From Megasphaera massiliensis (GTDB lineage Bacteria > Bacillota > Negativicutes > Veillonellales > Megasphaeraceae), in NCBI RefSeq assembly GCF_000455225.1, contig NZ_HF954534.1:51660-85971 (forward strand): a stretch of 34,312 bases of DNA, read 5' to 3'. A program made the translations under genes and the position numbers. Below, piece by piece: positions 8,105 to 15,783 of the stretch; position 1 is the first letter of the stretch; each line of letters begins with the position of its first letter. Under the pieces are notes generated by a model that was not told where the DNA came from, searched no databases, and saw nothing but the letters and a program-made list of their open reading frames with translations.

Positions 8105-9063
8105 AGGGTCCCTCCCCCATACAGGCGGTCGGCCATGTATTCCATGGCATCGGCAATGCGGCTTCCCGGATTGACCGTAAATAGGGCCGTCGGCAGGGCA
8201 TAGACCTTCTCTTGGCGCACAGCCCGGACCTGACTCCAAGAATCGCTGTCAGCCATGGATGACCGGAATCGATCGGCCTCATCGGGACTCTGGCCCATGG
8301 AGATGATAAAGATGACCTGCGGATCTTGGCGCAGGACGTATTCCATGCTGAGGGGCACAAAGGGCTCGTGAGAACCGGCTCCCTCGGCAATATTGGTACC
8401 GTGGAGGCGTTTCAGCATATCGCCGGAAAAGCTGGCTGCCGTAGCCATATTGTTGCTGTCCGGCGAACTGAAGAGGATCAGGGCCCGCGGGCTTTCCTTC
8501 CCGCCGGCGGCTGCCATGACGGCATCGGTCCGATCTTTGATATCGGCAGCCTTCTTCGCTGCCTCCGGTTCATGGCCGGTCAATTCGCCAAAGAACTCCA
8601 GCGTCCTCAAACTGTCTTCCAAGGAATCCAAGGAATTGATGTACAGCGGGATGCCGTTTTGGGCCAGGGTTTGGCGAATCTGGTTGTGAAAAGGCACGTT
8701 GATGCCGACGACTAAATCCGGATGGAGCGATAAAATCGTCTCTAAATTAGGCCGATGAATGATGCCCACCGACGGGACGGCTGCCAAGGCCTCGGCCAGT
8801 TCCGGTGCCATAGAATCAGACGTCGGCTTGCCGACAATCGTATCCCGGCCGCCGGCAGCGTCATATAAATCAAGATTGGATACATTCAAAAAAACGACTC
8901 GCTGCGGGTGAACGGGAATCGTGACGGACTCTCCGGTTGCATCCACGACTTGACGAGTCGCTGTCGATGGTACCCCATCGGCGTCTGCCATCATGAACCA
9001 GGCCACGGCTGCCACGATGACAATGCCGCAAAAAATAAGACTGCTAATCAATACTTTACGCAA
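8101..9063 (-). CDS. Periplasmic/membrane-anchored substrate-binding protein (FepB/BtuF/HmuT class)
   Basis: A 320-aa cluster A-II type binding protein. After an N-terminal hydrophobic segment (residues about 5-24) come the family features RQVVDATGESVTIPVHPQRVV, NLDLYDAAGGRDTIVGKP, NLETILSLHPDLVVG (the helix between the lobes) and a C-terminal lobe with AVRQEKVYALP. There is no good lipobox around the only N-terminal cysteine (LIFCG), so it may be held by an uncleaved signal anchor rather than a lipid. It lies 25 bp downstream of a 36-aa membrane-protein gene and overlaps the permease gene by 4 bp. It should deliver heme, ferric siderophore or a corrinoid to the permease; iron/heme is preferred from the Fur-like box and the ChaN neighbour. 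Confidence 0.9.
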   Translation of the reverse strand: MRKVLISSLIFCGIVIVAAVAWFMMADADGVPSTATRQVVDATGESVTIPVHPQRVVFLNVSNLDLYDAAGGRDTIVGKPTSDSMAPELAEALAAVPSVGIIHRPNLETILSLHPDLVVGINVPFHNQIRQTLAQNGIPLYINSLDSLEDSLRTLEFFGELTGHEPEAAKKAADIKDRTDAVMAAAGGKESPRALILFSSPDSNNMATAASFSGDMLKRLHGTNIAEGAGSHEPFVPLSMEYVLRQDPQVIFIISMGQSPDEADRFRSSMADSDSWSQVRAVRQEKVYALPTALFTVNPGSRIADAMEYMADRLYGGGTL

Positions 9064-9088
9064 AAAAGAACCTCTCTTTCAAAGAAAA

Positions 9089-9199
9089 CTACCAAAACAA
9101 GACATAAAACACGAATGCAGCCAAAGCCCATAAAGCTCCTAAAAAGGCGAAGCATTCGCCAGTCCCGTCGAACACGACTTCTCCCTGTATGCGATACAT
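9089..9199 (-). CDS. 36-aa single-pass membrane protein, first gene of the heme/iron unit
   Basis: A short reading frame with a near-perfect ribosome binding site (AAGGAGG 9 nt before the ATG at 9199-9197) and a stop at 9091-9089. The product begins MYRIQGEVVFDGTGEC, a short polar head with one Cys, and continues into a hydrophobic helix of about 20 residues (FAFLGALWALAAFVFYVLF) ending at the C terminus. It is the first gene after the regulated promoter and 25 bp before the binding-protein gene. Small membrane proteins at the head of uptake operons can act as accessory subunits of the transporter or receptor motor. I do not recognise a family. The strong RBS and hydrophobic helix argue that it is real despite its size. 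Confidence 0.62.
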   Translation of the reverse strand: MYRIQGEVVFDGTGECFAFLGALWALAAFVFYVLFW

Positions 9200-9276
9200 A
9201 GACAGGTCCTCCTTTCCCTAAAAATCCGGCGGGGATGGCGGCGTGTTCCCAAGGGGATCTCCTATATAAAAGTTTT

Positions 9277-9383
9277 ATTATCGATATCGATTTTCAATAT
9301 ATTTTGTAATAAAATCATAACATATTACAATTATAACGACCACTCCAATCAGTCGGGAAATGATCCGTTCCGACATTTATTTT
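9277..9383 (-). promoter_or_regulatory. Heme/iron unit promoter: activator-like direct repeat, extended -10, Fur-like box
   Basis: Minus-strand reading: upstream half-site AAATGTCGGAACGGA (within 9383-9364), second half-site TTGGAGTGG (around 9348-9340) at the same 20-bp offset as in the exbB and fusion-receptor promoters, and extended -10 TGTTATGAT with its hexamer at 9319-9314 (spacing 44 instead of 45). Downstream is an A/T-rich Fur-like segment, TGAAAATCGATATCGATAAT (9296-9277). The position of the -35 (about 9342-9337, TGGTCG) is not recognisable. The leader to the 36-aa gene is about 105 nt. Confidence 0.6.
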
Positions 9384-9414
9384 GTAACCGCCTGTCTGAA
9401 CAGCCTTTCCTGCT

Positions 9415-9462
9415 ATTCTCATTATCATTTTATTTGACATATTGAGAATGGAGGTATATCAT
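9415..9462 (+). promoter_or_regulatory. Promoter of the small plus-strand gene with Fur-like box
   Basis: A -35 TTGACA (9434-9439), a 17-bp spacer and a -10 TATCAT (9457-9462) give a near-consensus sigma-A promoter ending about 40 bp before the plus-strand gene at 9505. ATTCTCATTATCATTT (9415-9430) just upstream reads as two GATAAT-type Fur units on the other strand. A perfect inverted repeat ATTCTCA/TGAGAAT (9415-9421 and 9443-9449) brackets the -35. Iron repression is inferred from this resemblance only. Confidence 0.55.
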
Positions 9463-9504
9463 GTTAATACATCGAATCTTATAACCTTTTAGGAGGCGTC
9501 CCCT

Positions 9505-9759
9505 ATGAAACATACCCTCTATCTTTTCTCGTATCTCGTCATGCTGCCCTTAGCCGCTGCCGTCTTCGTCATCGCCCTTTTCACCGGCTGCGTGACTGTT
9601 GAATCCCTACTGAAAGCCTTGCTCTGGCTGACCCACAGCACGATGACGACGGAAACCAGAAACCTGGCCGTCGTCATCGCCGCTATGCCTCTTGCCCTGT
9701 GTTCAGCGTCGTGGGTACTGGCCCGCACGGCCTGTCAACTGCGCCATTATTGGTCCTAA
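9505..9759 (+). CDS. Small integral membrane protein of unknown function (84 aa)
   Basis: An 84-aa protein on the opposite strand to the iron island. A strong TTAGGAGGCG ribosome binding site precedes the ATG, and a good promoter with a Fur-like box lies upstream. Two hydrophobic helices are visible, about residues 5-28 (LFSYLVMLPLAAAVFVIALFTG) and 53-72 (LAVVIAAMPLALCSASWVLA), joined by a polar loop with several Thr residues. The C-terminal tail is basic (ARTACQLRHYW). I do not recognise a family. Its location inside the iron island and its promoter suggest an iron-linked role, but this is inference. The gene ends only 10 bp from the end of the convergent receptor gene, with no visible terminator between them. 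Confidence 0.7.
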   Translation: MKHTLYLFSYLVMLPLAAAVFVIALFTGCVTVESLLKALLWLTHSTMTTETRNLAVVIAAMPLALCSASWVLARTACQLRHYWS

Positions 9760-9769
9760 GGCAAGGGAT

Positions 9770-12700
9770 TTAAAATTTATAGGTCAGCTGCAGGCGGGCA
9801 TAATCGCCTAAGGTAAACTGTTCCGGCCCGTAGAGCGTATCGCGGCTGTGAATGCCCTTGGCATCGAAGGTATAGAAGGCTTCGACGAGGAAATTTTTAG
9901 CCGGTACATAGCCGGCACCGACGGTAAAGCTGCGAATGCCGTCGAGATAGCGGTCCGGCAGGCTTTCCGTACCGTTGCCGCCGAAGAAGGAGCCGTGCTG
10001 GAAGTATTTATAGTCGGCAAAGGCATTCCAGCTGCCCGGTATATCCGTATCGCTGCGGCCGACGTCGAGGCGCACCGTCCAGAAGTGAGGCGTTCCGCCC
10101 TTATCCCGGCCAAGAAGGGTAAAGTCTGCCGTGCCCCGCTGATGATCGTACCGGGACTGACCGTTCAGGAAGCGGCCGAATTCCGTACGGTTCTGGCCGT
10201 AGTCGGCAGACAGGCGCAGGTTCTGTCCGATCTGCCAGCGAGCCCCGATGCCGACGACGTCGGCAAAACGGTCAAAGATATCGACATCATTGCCGTGGTT
10301 ATTTTCCGAGAACCACGGCTGTTTGTCCTGCCTGAAAGAATGGAAGTACCAAGCCTGAAGGCCGAAATCAGCGCCGAATTGTTTCTTGACCTGGACGAAA
10401 GCCGCCCGATTGAGAGGGGCAATGACGTCGCGCCGGAGGATCGTCCCTTCCGTAAGGATCGGCCGACCGATGGCTTTTTCCAAAGCCGCCCGGGGCTGCT
10501 TACTGGCCGAATCGGCACTGCGGACGAGATCTTCCAGGGCTTTCAGGTATTCCGACAGCAGTCTGGGAATCTTCAGCCCGTAATTCGGGTCGTTTCCATT
10601 GATGTCGGCACTGCCGTAATTTTCCTTGTACAGTTCATCGATGAGATGGTCCAGCGTCGAGTCGAACCGGTACTGTGAATACCAACCCGCTCCGTCTTGA
10701 CCGGAATCTTTCCAATCGAGGCTGCCGATGCCTTCGATACCGTCATAGACATAATCGCCGGCCCTATCGCTGCGGCTCACATTACGCCACATGCTGCTGC
10801 CGTCCAAGGGACGGTAGGTCGTCCCCATTTCATCGTCCTTGCCGTAATAGCCCCAAGCTTCTTTGGCCGTATGCTCGGCAATGGCTTCATAGCCCCGATG
10901 CAGTTCCGCTTCCCGGGAAGTGAGGAAGGCCCGGCCGTCACCGAGAGCCCTGTCGTCACTGAGGCTGATGGAAAAGTATTTATTCATTTCCTGTTTATAG
11001 GCCTTTTCTTCCGGCGAGTCGAAGTCGCTGATGTAGCTGTTATAGTAGACATCGGCCGCCTTATAGACGACGGCTCCCGTGTCTTTATGCTTCAAGCGGT
11101 ACAATACCTTGCCGTGGATCGGCACGTTGAGGGTAATGCCGGCCTGAGCCGCTTCTTTGCCGTAGGCCGTGTTCACGATGTGCTGGAGGCGGCGGATCAC
11201 GGCGCCCTGCTCCTTCGTGTCGGCCCCGTTTTTTACGGCATCCCGCAGCTGCTGGTAGAAGTAGACCTTGTCGTTTTTCCCCTTATAGGACTTATTGTAA
11301 ATATCGTTGGGGCTGCCTTCGTCGTAGACCGTTCCTTCCCGGTCCGGATCGGTCGTTCCCGGCTTCAAGGGGTTGGCGCCGGCCATCTTGGCCAGATCAT
11401 AAGGCCAATCGTCGCGATTGAGACCGATCAATTCCGATACCGTCGGCGGCCGATAGAAGACGGCGTGCGTCGAATGGGTATAGGCCGAATCGGAGATACC
11501 CGTACTGTGCTTAAAGGACCCGTATCCCAGGCGGACCTGGGTATCCTTTCCGGTCCAAACGGCGCGGACACCGTCGAATTCTTTCCCGAACCAATACCCG
11601 GTGACCCCCATAGGTTCCGTCAGGCGGCCGATGGAGAAGTCCCATTGCCGGACGCGGTGCGTCAAGTCCGCTTCTTCGACGCGCTGATGTTGGAGGCCTT
11701 CTGACAAGGGCACGGTCTCTGCCGTATCGACGGCTGCCGCCCCGGAAGCGCTGCCCAAGAGGCGCAGGTTGGTATCGTCTCCCAAGCGGGCATCGACGCC
11801 CAAACGCAGGCGCTGGCTAAAGCCGTGTTCTCCCCGGTCATACATGTTGCGGTCTGCCGTATCGATGTACGTATCTGCCCTAAAGGGCGGCAGCTGGCGG
11901 TCCTGTCCCTTATGGGAATCCCACCGCAGGCGGTAGTCACCGATGATGTCCCAGCCTTCTCCCTTAGACTCGTCAAAGGGGCGGGCGATGAAGTCGTTCA
12001 TGCGAACCGGCGTTTTGGCAGCCCCTGCGCCTTCAGCAGCGGGAGCCTTCTTCCCTTCGAGGATGTCCCGGGCATCGCGGCCCAGTTTAAAGTTGACCCC
12101 AAAGCGGTAGACCCGCTGCTGCGTCGCCCGGTCGTCGTCGCGGTGGTTGAACAAGTTATTGATGCCGAAGTAGACCAATGAATCTTTATTGATCTTTTTC
12201 TGCACCATGAGGTTCCAAATGCCGAAGGTCTTCTTCTGGTACCGGGGCTTGCGGTACACGGCCCCTTCTCCCTGAAGGATATCGGGCCAGTAGTTCGACG
12301 AATCGGAAAGGGAATTGCTGTCCAGCATGTGGATGTAGTAATTGCCCCATAAGGACCCGCGCCAGCCGCTTGCCGGGTCGTCATAGTCAAGGCCGATATC
12401 GACCTTATGGACCGGCTTGTCAAGGAGGCGGCGCGGCATATCGGAGTCGCTCTTATTGATGGCGTGGAGCCAGGTATACCCCAGTTTAGCCGTCCAATGA
12501 CGGCCCAGTTTCTGCTTCACTTCCGCTTCCAATCCCGTAATTTCAGCGCGGCCGATATTCTTAAAGCTGTAAATCAAATCGGGGGCCCGCATCCATTTGG
12601 CCGAAAAGCCCAAATCAGGGGCAAAATCCATGTAGCGGCCGGTAAAATAGACGGTCATGTAATCTTTGATGCGGTTGTGGAAGAAGCCCAATCGGGCCGA

Positions 12701-14743
12701 CGTATTGTCATTTTCCCCTTCGATGCCGATGTCGAAGTTAACCGACGTTTCCGGCTTCAAGTCGGGATTGCCGACCCAGTACCAGCCCATGCGGGCCACG
12801 CCGATGCCGACGGGACTGCTGCCGTACATTTCCCAGTTATACCAGAGTTCACCCATGCCCGGTTCGGTATAGCCCGTGCCGATATTGGCTTTAAAGCGCC
12901 GGTGTTCGTTGCCGCCGACATTGTGGGTCAGCCCCAAATTGCCTGAAAGATGGCTGCCAAAGAGGCTGCTGTCGTCCAGCCGGAGAATAGGGGTCACGAT
13001 GGTCCTGTCGTTGACCTGCCACGTATCTTGGATGAAAAAATTACGCCGATTGATCGTGCCTCGCCCCGTCGTAATCCGGTTGTTGCGGCGGCGGTACTCT
13101 TCGAGAAAATGGCGGCCGTTAAAGACCGGCGCCTTTTCCCGGGTCTTGGGATCCGTCGCCATGCCCCACTCAAAATACTTGCCGACGATGTTCGATGCGC
13201 CGGCCAACTGCGGGTTCTGGTCGCGCAGCTGCTGTTCAAATGTCCAGTAGTCCTTCCACTTGTCGTCGGTCATGGACGAGTCATTGTACCAGCGGCTCGG
13301 CTCCTTATCCTTCAGCTTATGCCGTTCGTAATCGGTATAGGTAATGAGGGGCAGCGTCGACGGATCGTTGCGGTCGGCGCCGTAGTATTCATAATTTTGG
13401 TCCCATTGAGGCAGGCTGGTGCCGTTATCATAAAAGGCATAGTCGTGGATGTGGGACCAGACGGGAACGCTCGTATCTCCATCGTTTCGCATATAGGCAT
13501 CGATGCCTTCGACGAGGAGGCCCTTGTCGTAATCCCAGGGATCGATGTAGCGCGTCGACGTCCGGGGCGAGCTCTTGAGACGGCTTCCTTCGCCGGTCTC
13601 TTTGATAAAGCCGACGCCGTAGCTGAGGAGATGGCGGTCATTGATCTGCGTATTGGCCGACGCCTTGAGACTGCGCTGGCGGTGGTCGACGTCGTCGACG
13701 TATTTCAGCTCATTCTTGCCCTCGTAAGACGACCGTCCATAGTAATTGATGAGGGAAATATCGTCTTCCTTCATACGGGAATAATTCGTTTCTACACTCC
13801 AGTCGGTCCTGCCGGCCCGTCCCGTCCAGCCCAAATTATACGTATTGCGGTCAGCCCGCCGCTTAAAAATCTGTTGGGGCTCCATATCGCTGTCGGTGTG
13901 CTTGACGTGGCGAAGGAGGTCTTCCGTATAACGTTCGACGTTCCAATGGAGGCTGTTATTTTCATTGATGTCATACGTGCCGACCATACCGATCGTATCG
14001 GCCGTCCCGTGGTAGCGCAGGGAGTTTGGCTCAAAATTGGCCATATCCTTATTTTCGATGATCCACGTCCGCCGCGGCTTCTCACTGGCGTATACGGGCA
14101 TGATGTCCCGCTTGCTGCCGTAGACGCCGAGGCGCAGTTTTCCGATCTGGCCGGAGTCGGCGCGGAGGAAAAGATTGGTGTAGGGCGCTAACCCCTTATC
14201 GCCTTTGGCACGCATGCTTTCGGCATTGAACTGTATCTGAGGCGTGTCCGACGCTTTCTTGGTAATGATGTTAATGACGCCGCCAATGGCATCGGAACCG
14301 TACTTGGCACTGGCTGCCCCTTGGATGACTTCGATGTGATCGACATTTTCCGTCCCCAACCGCATGACTTCATCCATGGCGCCGGAATACTTGGCCAAAT
14401 CACCCATTACGGGCTGTCCGTCGATGAGGATCAGCGTATGACGCGGCTCGGCACCGCGGATCGACACGCCGGTCCGCCCCATGGCATCGACGGTCTTAGA
14501 CACACCGGTCTGGTTGAAAATGACGTCTTCCACCGATTTGGCCTGTTTTTCTTCAATTTCCTTGGCCGTAATGATTTGAACCTGCTGGGACTCCCACTTG
14601 GCATTTTCCTCGGCCTGAGACGATTGGACGACGACCTGCTTCGTCGTTACGGACTGACTGCCGTCTGCTGCATCTGCCGCCATCGTCAGCGGCGCCGACA
14701 GCCATAGGATAATAGCCCACGTCAGGGCCTTCTTCTGTTTCAT
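9770..14743 (-). CDS. Giant TonB-dependent receptor fused to a porin-like second beta-barrel (1657 aa)
   Basis: This protein is over twice normal receptor length. Residues 1-23 are a signal peptide (MKQKKALTWAIILWLSAPLT, then MAADA), and KQVVVQSS at 35-42 is a TonB-box-like segment. The plug runs to about 170 (SIRGAEPRHTLILIDGQPV; SAKYGSDAIGGVINIITKK). A receptor barrel follows to about 893, with YTEPGMGELW, GNPDLKPETS and terminal strand VYRFGVNFKLG. An Ala/Gly/Lys linker (about 894-914) joins a second domain, about 915-1657. That domain has amphipathic strands such as QWDFSIGRLTEPMG and FDGVRAVWTGKDTQVRLGYG, a polar insert at about 1088-1437 and a terminus RLQLTYKF ending in Phe, as in outer-membrane barrels. 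The ATG at 14743 precedes the signal peptide and has an AGAAGG site; an ATG ten codons earlier is less likely. The ligand is unknown. The second barrel's porin assignment is from strand pattern and terminus only. Confidence 0.85.
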   Translation of the reverse strand: MKQKKALTWAIILWLSAPLTMAADAADGSQSVTTKQVVVQSSQAEENAKWESQQVQIITAKEIEEKQAKSVEDVIFNQTGVSKTVDAMGRTGVSIRGAEPRHTLILIDGQPVMGDLAKYSGAMDEVMRLGTENVDHIEVIQGAASAKYGSDAIGGVINIITKKASDTPQIQFNAESMRAKGDKGLAPYTNLFLRADSGQIGKLRLGVYGSKRDIMPVYASEKPRRTWIIENKDMANFEPNSLRYHGTADTIGMVGTYDINENNSLHWNVERYTEDLLRHVKHTDSDMEPQQIFKRRADRNTYNLGWTGRAGRTDWSVETNYSRMKEDDISLINYYGRSSYEGKNELKYVDDVDHRQRSLKASANTQINDRHLLSYGVGFIKETGEGSRLKSSPRTSTRYIDPWDYDKGLLVEGIDAYMRNDGDTSVPVWSHIHDYAFYDNGTSLPQWDQNYEYYGADRNDPSTLPLITYTDYERHKLKDKEPSRWYNDSSMTDDKWKDYWTFEQQLRDQNPQLAGASNIVGKYFEWGMATDPKTREKAPVFNGRHFLEEYRRRNNRITTGRGTINRRNFFIQDTWQVNDRTIVTPILRLDDSSLFGSHLSGNLGLTHNVGGNEHRRFKANIGTGYTEPGMGELWYNWEMYGSSPVGIGVARMGWYWVGNPDLKPETSVNFDIGIEGENDNTSARLGFFHNRIKDYMTVYFTGRYMDFAPDLGFSAKWMRAPDLIYSFKNIGRAEITGLEAEVKQKLGRHWTAKLGYTWLHAINKSDSDMPRRLLDKPVHKVDIGLDYDDPASGWRGSLWGNYYIHMLDSNSLSDSSNYWPDILQGEGAVYRKPRYQKKTFGIWNLMVQKKINKDSLVYFGINNLFNHRDDDRATQQRVYRFGVNFKLGRDARDILEGKKAPAAEGAGAAKTPVRMNDFIARPFDESKGEGWDIIGDYRLRWDSHKGQDRQLPPFRADTYIDTADRNMYDRGEHGFSQRLRLGVDARLGDDTNLRLLGSASGAAAVDTAETVPLSEGLQHQRVEEADLTHRVRQWDFSIGRLTEPMGVTGYWFGKEFDGVRAVWTGKDTQVRLGYGSFKHSTGISDSAYTHSTHAVFYRPPTVSELIGLNRDDWPYDLAKMAGANPLKPGTTDPDREGTVYDEGSPNDIYNKSYKGKNDKVYFYQQLRDAVKNGADTKEQGAVIRRLQHIVNTAYGKEAAQAGITLNVPIHGKVLYRLKHKDTGAVVYKAADVYYNSYISDFDSPEEKAYKQEMNKYFSISLSDDRALGDGRAFLTSREAELHRGYEAIAEHTAKEAWGYYGKDDEMGTTYRPLDGSSMWRNVSRSDRAGDYVYDGIEGIGSLDWKDSGQDGAGWYSQYRFDSTLDHLIDELYKENYGSADINGNDPNYGLKIPRLLSEYLKALEDLVRSADSASKQPRAALEKAIGRPILTEGTILRRDVIAPLNRAAFVQVKKQFGADFGLQAWYFHSFRQDKQPWFSENNHGNDVDIFDRFADVVGIGARWQIGQNLRLSADYGQNRTEFGRFLNGQSRYDHQRGTADFTLLGRDKGGTPHFWTVRLDVGRSDTDIPGSWNAFADYKYFQHGSFFGGNGTESLPDRYLDGIRSFTVGAGYVPAKNFLVEAFYTFDAKGIHSRDTLYGPEQFTLGDYARLQLTYKF

Positions 14744-14788
14744 ACAACCTTCTTTCCCGACATATGTTTCCATACCGCAGTTATTTGT

Positions 14789-14886
14789 TGAAAATAATTT
14801 TCATATATGACGAGATTGTAACAGTAAAAGGGCTTTATCGTCTACTCCGTTAGGTTGAAAAAAGCTCCGTTCAGACATTTATTTTT
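14789..14886 (-). promoter_or_regulatory. Fusion-receptor promoter: direct repeat, extended -10, perfect Fur-like palindrome
   Basis: Minus strand: half-site AAATGTCTGAACGGAG (within 14886-14865), second half-site TAACGGAGTAGA (14852-14841) 20 bp later, extended -10 TGTTACAAT with hexamer 14820-14815, then TGAAAATTATTTTCA (14803-14789), a perfect 7-1-7 inverted repeat close to the Fur core TGATAATNATTATCA. The distance from the upstream half-site to the -10 is 45 nt, the same as before exbB. No -35 is recognisable. Confidence 0.68.
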
Positions 14887-14998
14887 AACATAACACTAAT
14901 TTATATCAAAATAAAACTATTTGATTTTTCCGATATCTCCCGCACACAGCCGGTGACTTCCACCAAAACACAGCTGCAAACAACGGCTGCCAATCCAT

Positions 14999-15035
14999 GA
15001 AAAAAAGCCCGCTCCAGGCATGGGAGCGGGCTTTA
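14999..15035 (-). terminator. Rho-independent terminator of the nitroreductase gene
   Basis: A 12-bp stem, AAAGCCCGCTCC (15004-15015) with its complement 15023-15034, and a 7-nt loop. On the minus strand it is followed by a run of seven T (15006-15000). It lies just after the nitroreductase stop and, in the other direction, upstream of the fusion-receptor promoter. Confidence 0.9.
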
Positions 15036-15051
15036 CTGTCAGAAAATAGGC

Positions 15052-15564
15052 TTATAAATAGGAAATGACGTCTTCTTCTTTTTTCGATTGGAAATGCCAG
15101 GCGGCGGGCTTTGCTTCCGGAGCGGGATAACCGATCTGCATGAGGGCGACGATTTCGGCGTCCTTCATTTCGGGGAACAATTTTTTCTGCTCTTCTGTGT
15201 CGAAGTCGCTTACCCAGGCGGCACCGAGACCTATGTTTTCGGCGGCCAGCCAGACCTGCATGGCGGCGATACTGGCATCGACGACGCCGTGATTCCGGCC
15301 GTCACTCTGTCGGACCCAGGCTTCGCCCGGTACATAACCGACGGCAATCGTCAGGGGCGCCTGGAAGTGGTATTTCGTGATGGCCTTGATCTGTTCGAGT
15401 TTCTCCTTCGATTCGATGACCCAGGCCCGAATGGGCTGATAGTTTACGGCACTCGGCGCCAGCATGATGGCTTCCTTCAGTTTATCAACGAGGGCCGGTT
15501 CTACTTTTTTATCCAAAAATTTGCGGACCGAATAACGATCCTTCATCAATGGTTCAAATTCCAT
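15052..15564 (-). CDS. Nitroreductase-family FMN oxidoreductase
   Basis: A protein of about 170 aa in the FMN-dependent nitroreductase fold. It has the N-terminal RYSVRKFLDKKV motif that contacts FMN phosphate, the APSAVNYQPIRAWVI loop, a central GRNHGVVDASIAAMQVWLAAENIGLGAAWV helix pair and a C-terminal LMQIGYPAPEAKP segment. Such enzymes reduce nitro compounds, quinones or flavins with NAD(P)H; the natural substrate is not evident. The ATG at 15564 is chosen because AAAAGGAG lies 8-9 nt before it. The frame is open to 15585, but that earlier start would place the RBS inside the gene. It appears to be a single-gene unit with a strong terminator. Confidence 0.9.
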   Translation of the reverse strand: MEFEPLMKDRYSVRKFLDKKVEPALVDKLKEAIMLAPSAVNYQPIRAWVIESKEKLEQIKAITKYHFQAPLTIAVGYVPGEAWVRQSDGRNHGVVDASIAAMQVWLAAENIGLGAAWVSDFDTEEQKKLFPEMKDAEIVALMQIGYPAPEAKPAAWHFQSKKEEDVISYL

Positions 15565-15682
15565 GGTCAAGTCTCCTTTTCGCATAAGGTCTCCCCGTCA
15601 TCGGGTTATCCTCATTATACTTACCGGTATAAAATTTACAAGTACGCACATTTTTAGTACCTAAAAAAATAACTTCCATGAC

Positions 15683-15728
15683 AAAAGCCGATACCAGACA
15701 TCCCAGATAGATGACGGTATCGGCTTTT
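15683..15728. terminator. Long perfect hairpin between the nitroreductase gene and the CRISPR array
   Basis: AAAAGCCGATACC (15683-15695) is perfectly repeated in inverted orientation at 15716-15728 (13 bp) with a 20-nt loop. It has A/T tracts on both flanks, so it could act in either direction, for example ending the minus-strand crRNA precursor after the last repeat. The loop is longer than usual, so the assignment is tentative. Confidence 0.5.
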
Positions 15729-15783
15729 CTCATGCAAGATTCAGTTTTCTGTCCCCTATGGTACAAACTCCTTTTTCCAAAAG

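Noticed and set aside
8105-8239. In-frame N-terminal extension of the permease gene
   Set aside because: It lies inside the binding-protein gene in another frame and gives a non-hydrophobic, non-homologous leader; the ATGA overlap start at 8104 is better.
9461-9484. Seven-codon leader frame (MLIHRIL) before the small plus-strand gene
   Set aside because: Its ATG overlaps the predicted -10, so it would not be in the transcript of the best promoter.
12950-14191. Long plus-strand frames antisense to the giant receptor (also 10697-11704)
   Set aside because: They mirror the codon pattern of the real gene, have no ribosome binding sites and no recognisable domains.
15554-15766. 70-codon minus-strand frame upstream of the nitroreductase gene
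   Set aside because: It spans the 13-bp hairpin, overlaps the nitroreductase start and has no clear ribosome binding site; its hydrophobic part is the hairpin sequence itself.
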